Shown here one piece after another: positions 17,138-26,250 of a DNA stretch of 64,000 nucleotides. Numbering within the stretch: position 1 is the first letter of the stretch; every line of letters begins with the position of its first letter. Origin of the DNA: Bacteroidales bacterium UBA2287 (GTDB lineage: Bacteria > Bacteroidota > Bacteroidia > Bacteroidales > Tenuifilaceae); NCBI GenBank assembly GCA_002345675.1, contig DDWL01000008.1, positions 1 through 64,000 of the forward strand. Direction: 5' to 3'. The position numbers and the translations under genes were made by a program. Under the pieces are notes generated by a model that ran no database searches, was not told the DNA's origin, and worked only from the letters and a program-made list of their open reading frames with translations.

Positions 17138-17671
17138 TTAAATTAAATCCTCAATAAGTTGCTGGTTTGTATCCATGTGCCGTGCGTAAAAAATCTTGTC
17201 GGTGTAGCCAATCCAAATTTCAGTAGAGTCGACAAGTTTGTAAACGTATATATGTATGCCGCTGCCAATGTCGTTTTGTGGTTCCCCAAATTTTGTTACA
17301 ATTTCATCGTAATTCATGTTGACAGTTAAATTGGCTTTAAAAAAATCAATTGTGAGTTCCGTAAAATTTGAGAAAAGAGTATTAATAACTTGCCCATTTC
17401 TATCCATGTGCTTAGCGTACTCTGCCTTGTCGGTGTAGCCAATCCAAATTTCAGTAGAGTCGACAAGTTTGTAAACGTATATATGTATACCGCTGCCAAT
17501 ATCGCTTTGTGGTTTCCCAAACTTTGCCACAATGTCATTGTAAGTCATATTTGACTTTAGGGTATTCTCAAAATCGGAAAAGTATAAATCCCGATTAACA
17601 GAATTACTTTCTGTTGAGCACGAAACAATAATTGTAAGGAAAAGGGCTAAGAGTGAGATTTTTGTTTTCAT
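17138..17671 (-). CDS. Lipoprotein made of two near-identical tandem domains
   Basis: The 177-residue lipoprotein has its lipobox at about 15-18 (IVSC). Two copies of one domain follow, at about 35-98 and 112-174. Each copy carries a motif like MTYNDIVAKFGKPQSDIGSG and IHIYVYKLVDSTEIWIGYTD, which resembles the SmpA/BamE-type small fold (helix pair, then IVxxFGxP, then strands). The two copies are offset by exactly 77 codons and are nearly identical at DNA level, so this is a recent internal duplication. I do not recognise a characterised homolog. Confidence 0.75.
   Translation of the reverse strand: MKTKISLLALFLTIIVSCSTESNSVNRDLYFSDFENTLKSNMTYNDIVAKFGKPQSDIGSGIHIYVYKLVDSTEIWIGYTDKAEYAKHMDRNGQVINTLFSNFTELTIDFFKANLTVNMNYDEIVTKFGEPQNDIGSGIHIYVYKLVDSTEIWIGYTDKIFYARHMDTNQQLIEDLI
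17150..17561 (-). repeat. 231-bp tandem duplication inside a lipoprotein gene
   Basis: Two direct copies with a period of 231 bp (about 17150-17330 and 17381-17561). A 63-base stretch starting at 17196 and 17427 is identical, and the following 60 bases differ at only about ten positions. The period is a multiple of three, so the reading frame is kept. Confidence 0.85.
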
Positions 17672-18383
17672 AGTTACGGAATTTTGTAATAGCCTAATAA
17701 GTTTAAGTTAGTTTAAAGGGTTTTCAACTTTCCCAATAAATAGAATGGTATTCGTAGTTCGTTCTCATACTCAATTATTTTAGTTCGATAAGGTTGAAGT
17801 TTAATTCGACTACATATACCATTACGCATCGAAATGGAGAAACGCTGCAAGCGTTACTAAATTAATTATCCTAAGAAGGTGAAAAATGAATTACCGTATG
17901 CAAGTACTTACTAACGTGAGTTCGATGTAATTTTAACACAGAGGTTTTATGTTTTGCATTTTGCAAAATGATTGTTTGTAACTATTCAGCAACAATTAAA
18001 ATTTTCACGCAAAGCCGCTAATATTCTGTGAGTACAAAGAACAATGTAGATGAAAAACATAACAGATAGTTCGTTGGAAAATGGTTTTTTCCTTAATAGG
18101 AATCATAAAACAATAGTTCGTTAATAAATCGCAAGCAATTTAATGTCAATGCAAAAGGCAAAAATCATCTTGGTTGATATTGTTTTGACAATCTACACTT
18201 TGCGCCCTTGCGTCTTTGCGTGAAATAAGACTTTACCGAAGTATTGTATTAATTTATTTCTCAGTGCATCTCTGTGCCTTATTTTTGTCGCTCTGTGTAA
18301 TGCTTTAACAATAAAAGCCACGAGAATATATGAGATTAACTTACTTTAAATACATTAATTTCGAAGGGTAAAAACAATTTTTG
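17672..18383. other. Long AT-rich intergenic region with dispersed-repeat fragments
   Basis: About 700 bases without a gene. At 18201-18235 it carries GCGTCTTTGCGTGAAATAAG followed by a TTTACC stretch, which recurs at 61149-61200 interrupted by a palindrome. Stretches such as CTCAGTGCATCTCTGTGCC (18262-18280) belong to the same class of degenerate intergenic repeats. I see no RNA gene here. Confidence 0.5.
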
Positions 18384-18391
18384 TAGTTTTG
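18384..18391 (+). promoter_or_regulatory. -7 promoter box upstream of nadB
   Basis: TAGTTTTG matches TAnnTTTG. It lies too close to an in-frame GTG at 18394 for that to be the start, which supports translation from ATG 18427 with a leader of about 30 bases. The -33 box is weak (TTTC, 21 bases upstream). Confidence 0.45.
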
Positions 18392-18426
18392 GGGTGAAAA
18401 TTGAATTTTTACCAACAGCAAAACAC

Positions 18427-20007
18427 ATGGCACGATACAGGTGCGACTATTTGGTAGTGGGGTCGGGAATAGCAGGAATAAGCTTCGCCCTTAAGGCTGC
18501 CGAAAGCGGGAAAGTTATTATTATTAGCAAAGCAAACCTTGAGGAAACCAATACGGTATATGCCCAAGGGGGCATTGCTGCGGTTACCTACGAGCCCGAT
18601 TCGGTTGAGAAGCACGTTAACGATACCCTAATTTGTGGCGACGGACTTTGCAACGAGGAAGTTGTTCGCATTGTTGCCACCGAGGGCCCTAACCAAATAA
18701 AGCAGCTTATTGAGTGGGGCGTTAAGTTCGACCGAACTGCCACTGGGCAATACGACCTGGCCAAAGAGGGTGGGCATTCCGAGCACCGAATTCTTCACCA
18801 TAAAGACAATACCGGATTCGAAATTGAAAGGGCACTTGTGCAACGAGCTCGGCTGCATAAAAACATCGAAATTTTCGAAAACCACTTTGCCGTCGAAATA
18901 ATAACCCAACACCACAAAGGCATTGAAGTTACTCGTCGCACTCCCGAAATAGCCTGCTTTGGGGCATACGTTCTCGATTTAAAAACGCAAAAAGTACATA
19001 CCTTCCTGTCGAAAGTTACCCTAATGGCAACAGGGGGAGTTGGAAATGTTTACCTTACAACAACCAACCCCGTTGTGGCTACTGGCGATGGAATTGCAAT
19101 GGTTTACCGTGCAAAGGGAACAATTGAAAACATGGAGTTTGTTCAGTTTCACCCAACTTCACTTTATCACCCCGGCGAGCGTCCGTCGTTTTTAATTACC
19201 GAAGCAATGCGAGGGTTTGGAGCAATACTTAAAACTCAGGATCGTAAGGAGTTTATGCATAAGTACGACTCGCGCGGGTCGCTTGCACCTCGCGATATTG
19301 TTGCCCGGGCAATTGATAGCGAAATGAAAATGCGGGGCGACGACTTTGTTTACCTCGATGCTACTTTCCTCGATGCCAACGATATTAAGTCGCATTTTCC
19401 GAATATTTACCAAAAGTGCCTTTCAATAGGAATTGATATAACCAAAGACATGATTCCCGTTGTGCCTGCTGCTCACTACCTTTGCGGTGGAATTAAGGTT
19501 GACAAGGATGGGCTAAGCTCCATCGAAAACCTATACGCCATTGGTGAGTGCTCGAGCACTGGACTGCATGGTGCAAATCGCTTAGCATCGAACTCGCTCG
19601 CCGAGGCTGCTGTTTTTGCCCACAGGGCATCGGTTCATGCTTCTGCAAGTATTAGTAGCATTAAACTCGACGAAAATGTGCCCGATTGGGACTACGAGGG
19701 AACAACCCATAACGAGGAAATGGTGCTTATTACCCAAAGCTATAAAGAAGTTCAGCATATTATGAGCAGCTACGTTGGAATTGTTCGCTCAAACCTCCGA
19801 CTCGAAAGGGCGCTGGCGCGACTCGAAATTCTTTATAACGAAACCGAGGAGCTATATAAAAAATCGATTTTAACCCAAAACCTTTGCGAATTGCGAAATC
19901 TTATAAATGTGGGCTATCTTATCATAAAGCAGTCGCAATTAATGCGCGAAAGTCGTGGTTTGCACTACTCGCTCGATTACCCAAAGAATAAAGGATCGGA
20001 ATTTTAA
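18427..20007 (+). CDS. nadB: L-aspartate oxidase (quinolinate/NAD biosynthesis)
   Basis: Flavoprotein oxidising L-aspartate to iminoaspartate, the first step of de novo NAD synthesis. The product is 526 residues. The FAD-binding Rossmann motif VVGSGIAGISFALKAAESG lies near the start, followed by the NadB landmarks NTVYAQGGIAAV, GGHSEHRILHHKD, ENMEFVQFHPTSLY, GLHGANRLASNSLAEA and a short C-terminal helical domain. The length fits the family. A GTG 33 bases upstream is in frame but lies next to the promoter box, so ATG 18427 is preferred. nadA and nadC are not in the window. The stop codon abuts a long tandem-repeat tract. Confidence 0.95.
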   Translation: MARYRCDYLVVGSGIAGISFALKAAESGKVIIISKANLEETNTVYAQGGIAAVTYEPDSVEKHVNDTLICGDGLCNEEVVRIVATEGPNQIKQLIEWGVKFDRTATGQYDLAKEGGHSEHRILHHKDNTGFEIERALVQRARLHKNIEIFENHFAVEIITQHHKGIEVTRRTPEIACFGAYVLDLKTQKVHTFLSKVTLMATGGVGNVYLTTTNPVVATGDGIAMVYRAKGTIENMEFVQFHPTSLYHPGERPSFLITEAMRGFGAILKTQDRKEFMHKYDSRGSLAPRDIVARAIDSEMKMRGDDFVYLDATFLDANDIKSHFPNIYQKCLSIGIDITKDMIPVVPAAHYLCGGIKVDKDGLSSIENLYAIGECSSTGLHGANRLASNSLAEAAVFAHRASVHASASISSIKLDENVPDWDYEGTTHNEEMVLITQSYKEVQHIMSSYVGIVRSNLRLERALARLEILYNETEELYKKSILTQNLCELRNLINVGYLIIKQSQLMRESRGLHYSLDYPKNKGSEF

Positions 20008-20392
20008 TGAAACAGGTATCAGTCTTCAGTCAGCAGTTGGCAGTCTTCAGTCGGCAGTCTTCAGTCAGCAGTTGGCAGTCTTCAGTCGACAGTCTTCATT
20101 CAGCAGTTGGCAGTCTTCAGTCGGCAGTCTTCAGTCAGCAGTCTTCAGTCAGCAGTCTTCAGTCAGCAGTTGGCAGTCTTCAGTCGGCAGTCTTCAGTCA
20201 ACAGTTGGCAGTCTTCAGTCGGCAGTCTTCAGTCAACAGATAACAGATAACAGATAACAGATAACTGAGAACAGATAACTGAGAACAAAGAACAGATAAC
20301 AGATAACAGATAACAGATAACTGAGAACAAAGAACAGATAACAGACAACAGATAACAGACAACAGATAACCGAAAACCAAAAAACACCCTCC
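20008..20392. repeat. Simple tandem-repeat tract (CAGTCTTCAGTC-type, then AGATAAC-type)
   Basis: From about 20025 to 20237 the sequence is built of CAGTCTTCAGTC units varied by AGCAGTTGG and GGCAGT. From 20238 to about 20370 it changes to AGATAACAGATAAC with ACTGAGAACAAAG variants. Because the units have few stops, long frames run through on both strands, but their products are pure Ser/Gln/Val repeats and not credible genes. The tract fills the whole gap between nadB and the next gene. A short tract of the same kind lies at 37795-37830. Confidence 0.9.
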
Positions 20393-22831
20393 ATGAATAC
20401 ACTTCTTAAAAAATCCCTTCCTCACATTGTTGCCGTAGGCATTTTTATTATTGCCAGCTACGTGTACTTTGCACCCTTAATGCAGGGAAAAGGTTTGCCA
20501 CAGCACGATATTGAGCAGTTTAAAGGATCGGCAAAGGAACTAATCGACTACCGCGAAGCCACGGGTGAAGAGGCTCTTTGGACAAATAGCATGTTTGGCG
20601 GAATGCCTGCCTACCTTGTTTCAACTGCTTACAAGGGCAACCTTTTGAGGTACGTCGATAAGGCACTTTCGCTGGTTCAGCGACCTGGGCATTTTATGTT
20701 TCTTGCATTGCTTGGCTTTTACATATTAATGCTTGTGTTTGGCGTAAACCCTTGGCTGGCTATAGTTGGCGCTTTTGCCTACGGACTATCGTCGTACTTT
20801 TTTATTGTAATTGCGGCGGGGCATAATGCAAAAATGCACGCAATGGCCTATGTGGCGCCAATGGTTGCGGGCTTGGTTTTAGCCTACAAAGGAAAATACT
20901 TGGGAGGGTTAGCCCTTTTTGCGCTGTTCTTTGGGTTAAATATTAACACTGGGCATCCACAAATTACTTACTATGCTGCATTTGTAATGTTTGCCATTGC
21001 AGTAGCCTACTTTGTCGATGCGCTTAAAAACAAAAACTTTATTCCCTTCGGAAAAGCCACGGCTGTGCTGCTTATTGGTGCTACTTTAGCCGTTGGCGCA
21101 AACGTAGCAAGGCTTTACTATACTTACGACTATGGGAAAGACTCCATTCGTGGCCCGTCGGAGTTGACTCGTCATGCCGAAAATCAAACCTCGGGGCTCG
21201 ATCGCGACTATGCAACCGCTTGGAGCTACGGTATTGGCGAAACCTTTAACCTTCTTATTCCCAATCTTTATGGTGGATCGTCGACTGCCGGCCTTGGCAG
21301 CGACTCGGAAACCTACAATTTTCTTATAACTAACGGTGTTCCACGCAATCAGGCTAAGGATATTGTTAAGCAAATGCCAGCCTATTGGGGCGACCAGCCC
21401 ATCACTTCGGGTCCGGTTTACGTTGGGGCTATTGTTTTCTTTCTGTTTGTGCTTGGACTGTTTATGGTTAGGGGAGCACTTAAATGGGCTTTGCTTGCTG
21501 TTACTGTACTTGGTATAGCCTTGGCTTGGGGGCATAATTTACCTTGGCTTACAAATCTGTTCCTCGACTATTTCCCAGGATACAATAAGTTCCGAACCGT
21601 TTCGATGATTCTTTTTATTGCCGAGTTTACCATGCCGCTGCTCGGAATGCTTGCTGTTAAGCAACTTTACGATGGCGAAATTACCCGCGAACGATTTTTG
21701 GGTGCAGTTAAATGGTCGGTTGGCTTAGTTGGGGGCTTTTGCTTGCTGCTAATTCTTTTTGGTTCGGCTCTTTTCACTTTCGAAGCGTCTGTTGACCAGC
21801 AGTACATTTCGGCTGGTTACCCCGAGGCAATGTTCGACGCTGTTCGCCTCGACCGTGCATCGCTACTGCGTGCCGATACCATACGCTCGCTTGTATTTAT
21901 ACTTTTGGCTGTCGGTGTAATGGTTGCATTCTTCTTTAAAAAGCTAAAACCTGCATACTTTATTGCTGTACTTGGTTTGCTAATTGTAACCGACCTGTGG
22001 GTGGTTAGTCGCAGGTATTTAGGTGCATCGAATTTTAAACCTATTAAAAGTGTCGAAAATCCGTTTATCCCAACAGCAGCCGACAAGCAAATTATGGCCG
22101 ATAAAACCCCATACTTTAGAGTTTTCAACCTAACCGTTAGCCCCTTTAACGATGCAAGTACTTCATTCTTTCACAAATCGATTGGTGGCTATCATGGCGC
22201 AAAAATGCGACGCTACCAGGAGTTAATCGAATACCACATTTCGAAGCAAAATTTTGGCGTAATAAACATGCTTAATGTTCGCTACATTATTCAATCTACA
22301 AAGGAGGGACAGCCAGTTGCACTTTTCAACGATAAGGCTTTAGGTAACGCATGGTTTGTGAACAGCGTAATATGGGCGCAGGATGCCGATGCCGAAATCG
22401 ATTCGCTTACAACATTTAACCCAGCAATGGCTGCAACAATCGATGTTCGCTTTAAAGAAAAGGTAAAGGAATTCAGCGCAACTGGCGGTGAAACGGATAC
22501 CATTGCACTTACCGAATACGCACCCAATAGGCTTGCCTATAAGTACAAGACCGAAAGCCCAAGGCTAACAGTGTTTTCCGATATATACTACCAAAAAGGT
22601 TGGGTGGCATACATTAACGGCGAAACGGCGGAGCATTTTAGGGTTAACTACGTTCTTAGAGGAATGGTTCTTCCGGCAGGCGAAAACGAAGTGGTATTTG
22701 AATTTAAACCTACAATGTTTTCGGCACTTTCGAAGGTTGAGTTGGCCTCTTCGTTGCTAATAATTCTACTTGTTTTAGGCTGGATTGCAACCGAGTTTTT
22801 GGCTTACAGGAAAGAAGAATTAAGCAAATAA
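20393..22831 (+). CDS. YfhO family integral membrane protein
   Basis: The 812-residue protein has about a dozen membrane helices, the first at 12-29, and a large C-terminal soluble region between about 560 and 770 that ends before one last helix (HFRVNYVLRGMVLPAGENEV, then LLIILLVLGWIATEF). This matches the YfhO/DUF6311-like family of glycosyltransferase-fold (GT-C) membrane proteins, which in Firmicutes help glycosylate lipoteichoic acid. In Bacteroidota the acceptor is unknown; a role in cell-surface glycosylation is inferred. The start lies right after the repeat tract. Confidence 0.85.
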   Translation: MNTLLKKSLPHIVAVGIFIIASYVYFAPLMQGKGLPQHDIEQFKGSAKELIDYREATGEEALWTNSMFGGMPAYLVSTAYKGNLLRYVDKALSLVQRPGHFMFLALLGFYILMLVFGVNPWLAIVGAFAYGLSSYFFIVIAAGHNAKMHAMAYVAPMVAGLVLAYKGKYLGGLALFALFFGLNINTGHPQITYYAAFVMFAIAVAYFVDALKNKNFIPFGKATAVLLIGATLAVGANVARLYYTYDYGKDSIRGPSELTRHAENQTSGLDRDYATAWSYGIGETFNLLIPNLYGGSSTAGLGSDSETYNFLITNGVPRNQAKDIVKQMPAYWGDQPITSGPVYVGAIVFFLFVLGLFMVRGALKWALLAVTVLGIALAWGHNLPWLTNLFLDYFPGYNKFRTVSMILFIAEFTMPLLGMLAVKQLYDGEITRERFLGAVKWSVGLVGGFCLLLILFGSALFTFEASVDQQYISAGYPEAMFDAVRLDRASLLRADTIRSLVFILLAVGVMVAFFFKKLKPAYFIAVLGLLIVTDLWVVSRRYLGASNFKPIKSVENPFIPTAADKQIMADKTPYFRVFNLTVSPFNDASTSFFHKSIGGYHGAKMRRYQELIEYHISKQNFGVINMLNVRYIIQSTKEGQPVALFNDKALGNAWFVNSVIWAQDADAEIDSLTTFNPAMAATIDVRFKEKVKEFSATGGETDTIALTEYAPNRLAYKYKTESPRLTVFSDIYYQKGWVAYINGETAEHFRVNYVLRGMVLPAGENEVVFEFKPTMFSALSKVELASSLLIILLVLGWIATEFLAYRKEELSK

Positions 22832-23111
22832 GTTTACTAAATATTAGGATTGAATAATCGTTGCTTACACAAAAACGAAACTGTAGTTTTGGGTTGCGTT
22901 GTAATAAATAGAATATTCAGGGCTAAAGCCCATATAAACCTCTCAGTTACAACCCTAGGCTTAAGCCTAGGGTTGATGGGTTGCTTTATTATAGGACTTA
23001 ATCCCATTTATACGTTTCATTTATAACCCTAGGCTTAAGCCTAGGGTTGTTGAACTGCTATTGTTACAGGGCTTTAGCCCTGATTAAATATACACGCTAA
23101 ATTCGCATACT
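22832..23111. repeat. Palindromic repeat cluster between YfhO gene and nfo
   Basis: Two identical perfect 24-bp palindromes lie at 22951-22974 and 23025-23048. Each reads AACCCTAGGCTT followed by its own complement. They are bracketed by GGGCTAAAGCCC (about 22919) and CAGGGCTTTAGCCCTG (about 23067). All share a GGCTTAAGCC or GGCTTTAGCC-type core with the copies at 8067 and 8171. They may act as terminators or as REP-type elements. Confidence 0.7.
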
Positions 23112-23957
23112 ATGAAATTCGTTGGGCCACACGTTAGCGCATCGGGGGGTGTTGAAAATGCCCCTGTTAATGCCAATGCCATTGGTTCAAAAGCCTTTGG
23201 ACTTTTCACCAAAAATCAACGGCAATGGGTTTCGGCACCGTTAACGGCTAAAAGTATCGACCTTTTTAAAAGCAGCTGCGATAAATTTGGCTACAAGCCA
23301 AACCAAATTCTACCTCACGATAGCTACCTTATAAACCTTGGTCATCCCGAAAAGGATGGACTCGATAAGTCGCGTGGTGCATTTATCGACGAACTACAGC
23401 GCTGCGAGCAGCTTGGGCTCGACAGGTTGAACTTTCACCCTGGAAGTTCGCTGGGTAAAATTACCGACGAGCAAAGCCTAAAGCTAATTGCCGAAAGCAT
23501 AAATATTGCACTTGGTAAAACGAAGGGTGTAATTGCAGTAATCGAAAACACGTCGGGGCAGGGGAGTAACCTGGGGCATAGGTTCGAACATTTAGCATTT
23601 ATTATCGACCTAGTTGAGGACAAAACACGCGTTGGCGTTTGCCTCGATACTTGTCATACCTACACCGCAGGTTACGACCTAAAAAGCCCCGAGGGCTTTA
23701 AATATGTTTTCGACGAGTTTGAGCGAATTGTTGGTTTCCGCTACCTAAAGGGAATGCACCTAAACGACTCGAAAAAGGAACTTGGAACTCGGGTCGACAG
23801 GCACGACAGCCTTGGACAAGGATTTTTAGGGATTGAGCCCTTTAGACTTATTATGAACGATAACCGTTTCGATGGTATTCCCCTAATTCTCGAAACCCCC
23901 GACGAAAGCATTTGGGCAGAGGAAATAAAGCTGCTTTACGGGTTGGAGAAAAAGTAG
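23112..23957 (+). CDS. nfo: Deoxyribonuclease IV (AP endonuclease, base-excision repair)
   Basis: Endonuclease IV cuts DNA 5' of abasic sites in base-excision repair. The 281-residue TIM-barrel protein shows the zinc-site motifs of the family: [13 protein letters not shown] (about 67-79), NFHPGSSLG (about 108), [13 protein letters not shown] (about 143), [16 protein letters not shown] (about 174), [18 protein letters not shown] (about 212) and the final LETPDE. Length and motifs are normal. It is transcribed convergently with the phosphatase array and ends only 10 bases from it. Confidence 0.95.
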   Translation: MKFVGPHVSASGGVENAPVNANAIGSKAFGLFTKNQRQWVSAPLTAKSIDLFKSSCDKFGYKPNQILPHDSYLINLGHPEKDGLDKSRGAFIDELQRCEQLGLDRLNFHPGSSLGKITDEQSLKLIAESINIALGKTKGVIAVIENTSGQGSNLGHRFEHLAFIIDLVEDKTRVGVCLDTCHTYTAGYDLKSPEGFKYVFDEFERIVGFRYLKGMHLNDSKKELGTRVDRHDSLGQGFLGIEPFRLIMNDNRFDGIPLILETPDESIWAEEIKLLYGLEKK

Positions 23958-23967
23958 AAAATCAATT

Positions 23968-26238
23968 TCACACTTTTACCCCCATTATCGTAACATCGTC
24001 GATTTGAATTTTATCCTTTTTCCAATCCTCAAAAATGGCATTTAAAAACTGATGCTGTGTTTCTAAAGGCAACGAGTTTATGTTTGAAATTGCCTCTTTT
24101 AGCTGTATGGTTTGAAACTTTTTGCCTTCGGGACCTCCAAATTGGTCTTGAAAACCATCGGAAAGAAGGTAAATGGTATCGCCTTCGTTAAGCTGATAAT
24201 TAATTGTCTCGAAGGGACCCATTCGCTGGTAAAGCGAAAGCGGCATGCGGTTGGGTAATAGTTCGATAAGTGTTTTTGAGTTGGGCATAGCATTTATTTC
24301 AACCTTTTCAGAAATAGATTTTTTCCCCCCTAAATCAATGTTCGAACTGTTATTGGAAGGCACAATCCAACATGGCAGGTTTGCGCCAGCAAACTGAAGT
24401 TTTAGGGTGTGGTTTTCGAGAACGCAAAGAGCCATTTCCATACCATCGACCTGAATGTAGTTGGAGCACTCTTCCTTTAGCGACGATATAATTTGAGAGC
24501 GAATTTGGTTTAAAATATCGGCAGCATCAACCACCTCATCCTTTCGCACAATTTCGTTTAAAAACGAAACCCCAAGCATGCTCATAAAAGCACCAGGAAC
24601 CCCATGCCCAGTGCAGTCGGCAACGCAAAAAACGGTCCACCGCTTAACTTTTGTAGCCCAGTAAAAGTCGCCGCTTACAATGCTTTTGGGTTTAAATAGC
24701 ACAAAGTGGTTTGGGAAAATTTCGGTTAGGGCATCCTGTGATGGAATAAGTGCGCTTTGAATACGCTGCGCGTAAATAATAGAATCGGTAATTTCCTTGT
24801 TTTGTGAATCGACAAGTGCGCGTTGTGCCTCTACCTCTTGGTTTTTATCCTGGAGCTCCCATGCAATGTTGGCAAGGTCGTTTTTTTGGGTTTCAATTTC
24901 GGTATTTTGTCTTGTGAGCTGTTCGTTCTGACTTTTTAGTGCTTCCGATGTTGCGTTAATTTCCTCGTTAAGCTGTTCTAGCAGGGCGTTTTTCTCGGAA
25001 ATAATTGAACTGCTTTTATGTTTCTGTTGGTAAGAATAAAGTATTACCAATATGAGTAGAACTAGTAATGCTGAGCCCCCAATAAATAAATTAAGCCTAG
25101 TTCGTTGTTGGCTATTCTCAATTTCTTTGTTTTGAATTATAAGTTGTTGTCGTTCAATTTCTTGTTGCTTTTTGTCGGCTTCGTATTTTGCTTCTACCTC
25201 GGCAAGTGCTTTGGTTTTTTCCTCGGAAAACATGTTTTCCCTTGCTGCAATATAAGCCTCGGCATACTTTAAGGCTTCGGGTGCATTACCAAGTTTTTTG
25301 TATGCATTCATTAGAGCAACTGCAGCAAGCCCCTCGAGGGGCGTTGATTTTATTTTTCGGGCCAAATCGATTGATTTTGCTCCAAACTCGGAAGCGAGTT
25401 TTAGGTTTTTACTCCTTTCGCTTGGCGTTTTAGCAACCGAGTCGGCAATGGTTATATGCAAATTTGCAATGCTGCAGTAAATAGTTGCTTCGCCATTTGT
25501 ATTGCCAAGCAATTTATAAATATTTAGGGCTTTTTTATAGTACTCAATAGCTTCGCTATGCTTATTCTGAATAACTTTTATTAAACCAATATTGCTGTAG
25601 CAATCAGAAATTCTGTTTTTATCTCCCAGTTCTTCAAAAATAGTTAACGACTTGTGGTAATTTTCAATAGCTTCAGTGTGCTTATTTTGGTACTGGTATA
25701 TAGCTCCAATGTTATTATAGCAAGCAGCCAAACTGGATTTTTCGCCCAGTTCTTCGAATGTTTTAAGTAGTTTCTCGAAGTAAACAATTGCCTTTTCGAA
25801 GTTTCCAAGGTTTATTTGAATTGCGCCTATGTTCCCGTAGCAAAGCGATATGCCAATTTTATCGTTAAGTTCTTCCGATATTTTTAGCGAGTTAATAAAG
25901 AAATCGACTGCTTTATCGTACGTGCCCTCGAAGAAGTATACAATTCCAATATACCGCAGCGAATTAGCTTTGTGTTTTAAAAATACTTTTATGGTTTGTG
26001 GCGAAGACGAGGACGAAGCAATTCCTTTATTGGCTAGTTCAGTGGCCCAGTTGTAGTAAAGCAAGGCCGAGTCCATTGATGTGTTTTGAACCTTGGTTCC
26101 GAAATCGAGAATATCTTTAATTTTCACTGTGTCGTGAACTTCTTTTCCAACCCACAATTTTTCGAGTTTATCGTTTTGCGCAAAAGGCTTAAGGGCAATT
26201 GATATTGCTAAAGCTGATAATAGTAGTGTTCTTTTCAT
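23968..26238 (-). CDS. TPR-membrane-SpoIIE phosphatase protein (paralog 1)
   Basis: The 756-residue protein has a signal peptide (1-20), about five or six TPR repeats (85-330; for example YNNIGAIYQYQNKHTEAIEN), a basic coiled segment, one membrane helix (about 383-402), a cytoplasmic coiled coil (410-490) and a SpoIIE/PP2C serine phosphatase domain (about 505-756). Metal-binding landmarks are present: SGDFYWA, VADCTGHGVPGAFMSMLG with Asp541, LLSDGFQDQFGG with Asp694/Asp698, and IDDVTIMG. The TPRs should be periplasmic and the phosphatase cytoplasmic, so the protein can pass an external signal inward, probably to an anti-sigma-antagonist-like target that is not in the window. It is last in the array, 12 bases after paralog 2. 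Confidence 0.9.
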   Translation of the reverse strand: MKRTLLLSALAISIALKPFAQNDKLEKLWVGKEVHDTVKIKDILDFGTKVQNTSMDSALLYYNWATELANKGIASSSSSPQTIKVFLKHKANSLRYIGIVYFFEGTYDKAVDFFINSLKISEELNDKIGISLCYGNIGAIQINLGNFEKAIVYFEKLLKTFEELGEKSSLAACYNNIGAIYQYQNKHTEAIENYHKSLTIFEELGDKNRISDCYSNIGLIKVIQNKHSEAIEYYKKALNIYKLLGNTNGEATIYCSIANLHITIADSVAKTPSERSKNLKLASEFGAKSIDLARKIKSTPLEGLAAVALMNAYKKLGNAPEALKYAEAYIAARENMFSEEKTKALAEVEAKYEADKKQQEIERQQLIIQNKEIENSQQRTRLNLFIGGSALLVLLILVILYSYQQKHKSSSIISEKNALLEQLNEEINATSEALKSQNEQLTRQNTEIETQKNDLANIAWELQDKNQEVEAQRALVDSQNKEITDSIIYAQRIQSALIPSQDALTEIFPNHFVLFKPKSIVSGDFYWATKVKRWTVFCVADCTGHGVPGAFMSMLGVSFLNEIVRKDEVVDAADILNQIRSQIISSLKEECSNYIQVDGMEMALCVLENHTLKLQFAGANLPCWIVPSNNSSNIDLGGKKSISEKVEINAMPNSKTLIELLPNRMPLSLYQRMGPFETINYQLNEGDTIYLLSDGFQDQFGGPEGKKFQTIQLKEAISNINSLPLETQHQFLNAIFEDWKKDKIQIDDVTIMGVKV

Positions 26239-26250
26239 AATTTTTTCAAA

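Noticed and set aside
20008..20392. Possible CRISPR array
   Set aside because: The units are contiguous tandem repeats without unique spacers, and no cas gene is near.
19955..20425. Several 75-100 codon frames on both strands across the repeat tract
   Set aside because: Their products are only repeats of Ser/Gln/Val/Phe or Leu/Cys dictated by the DNA repeat; no start context or family.
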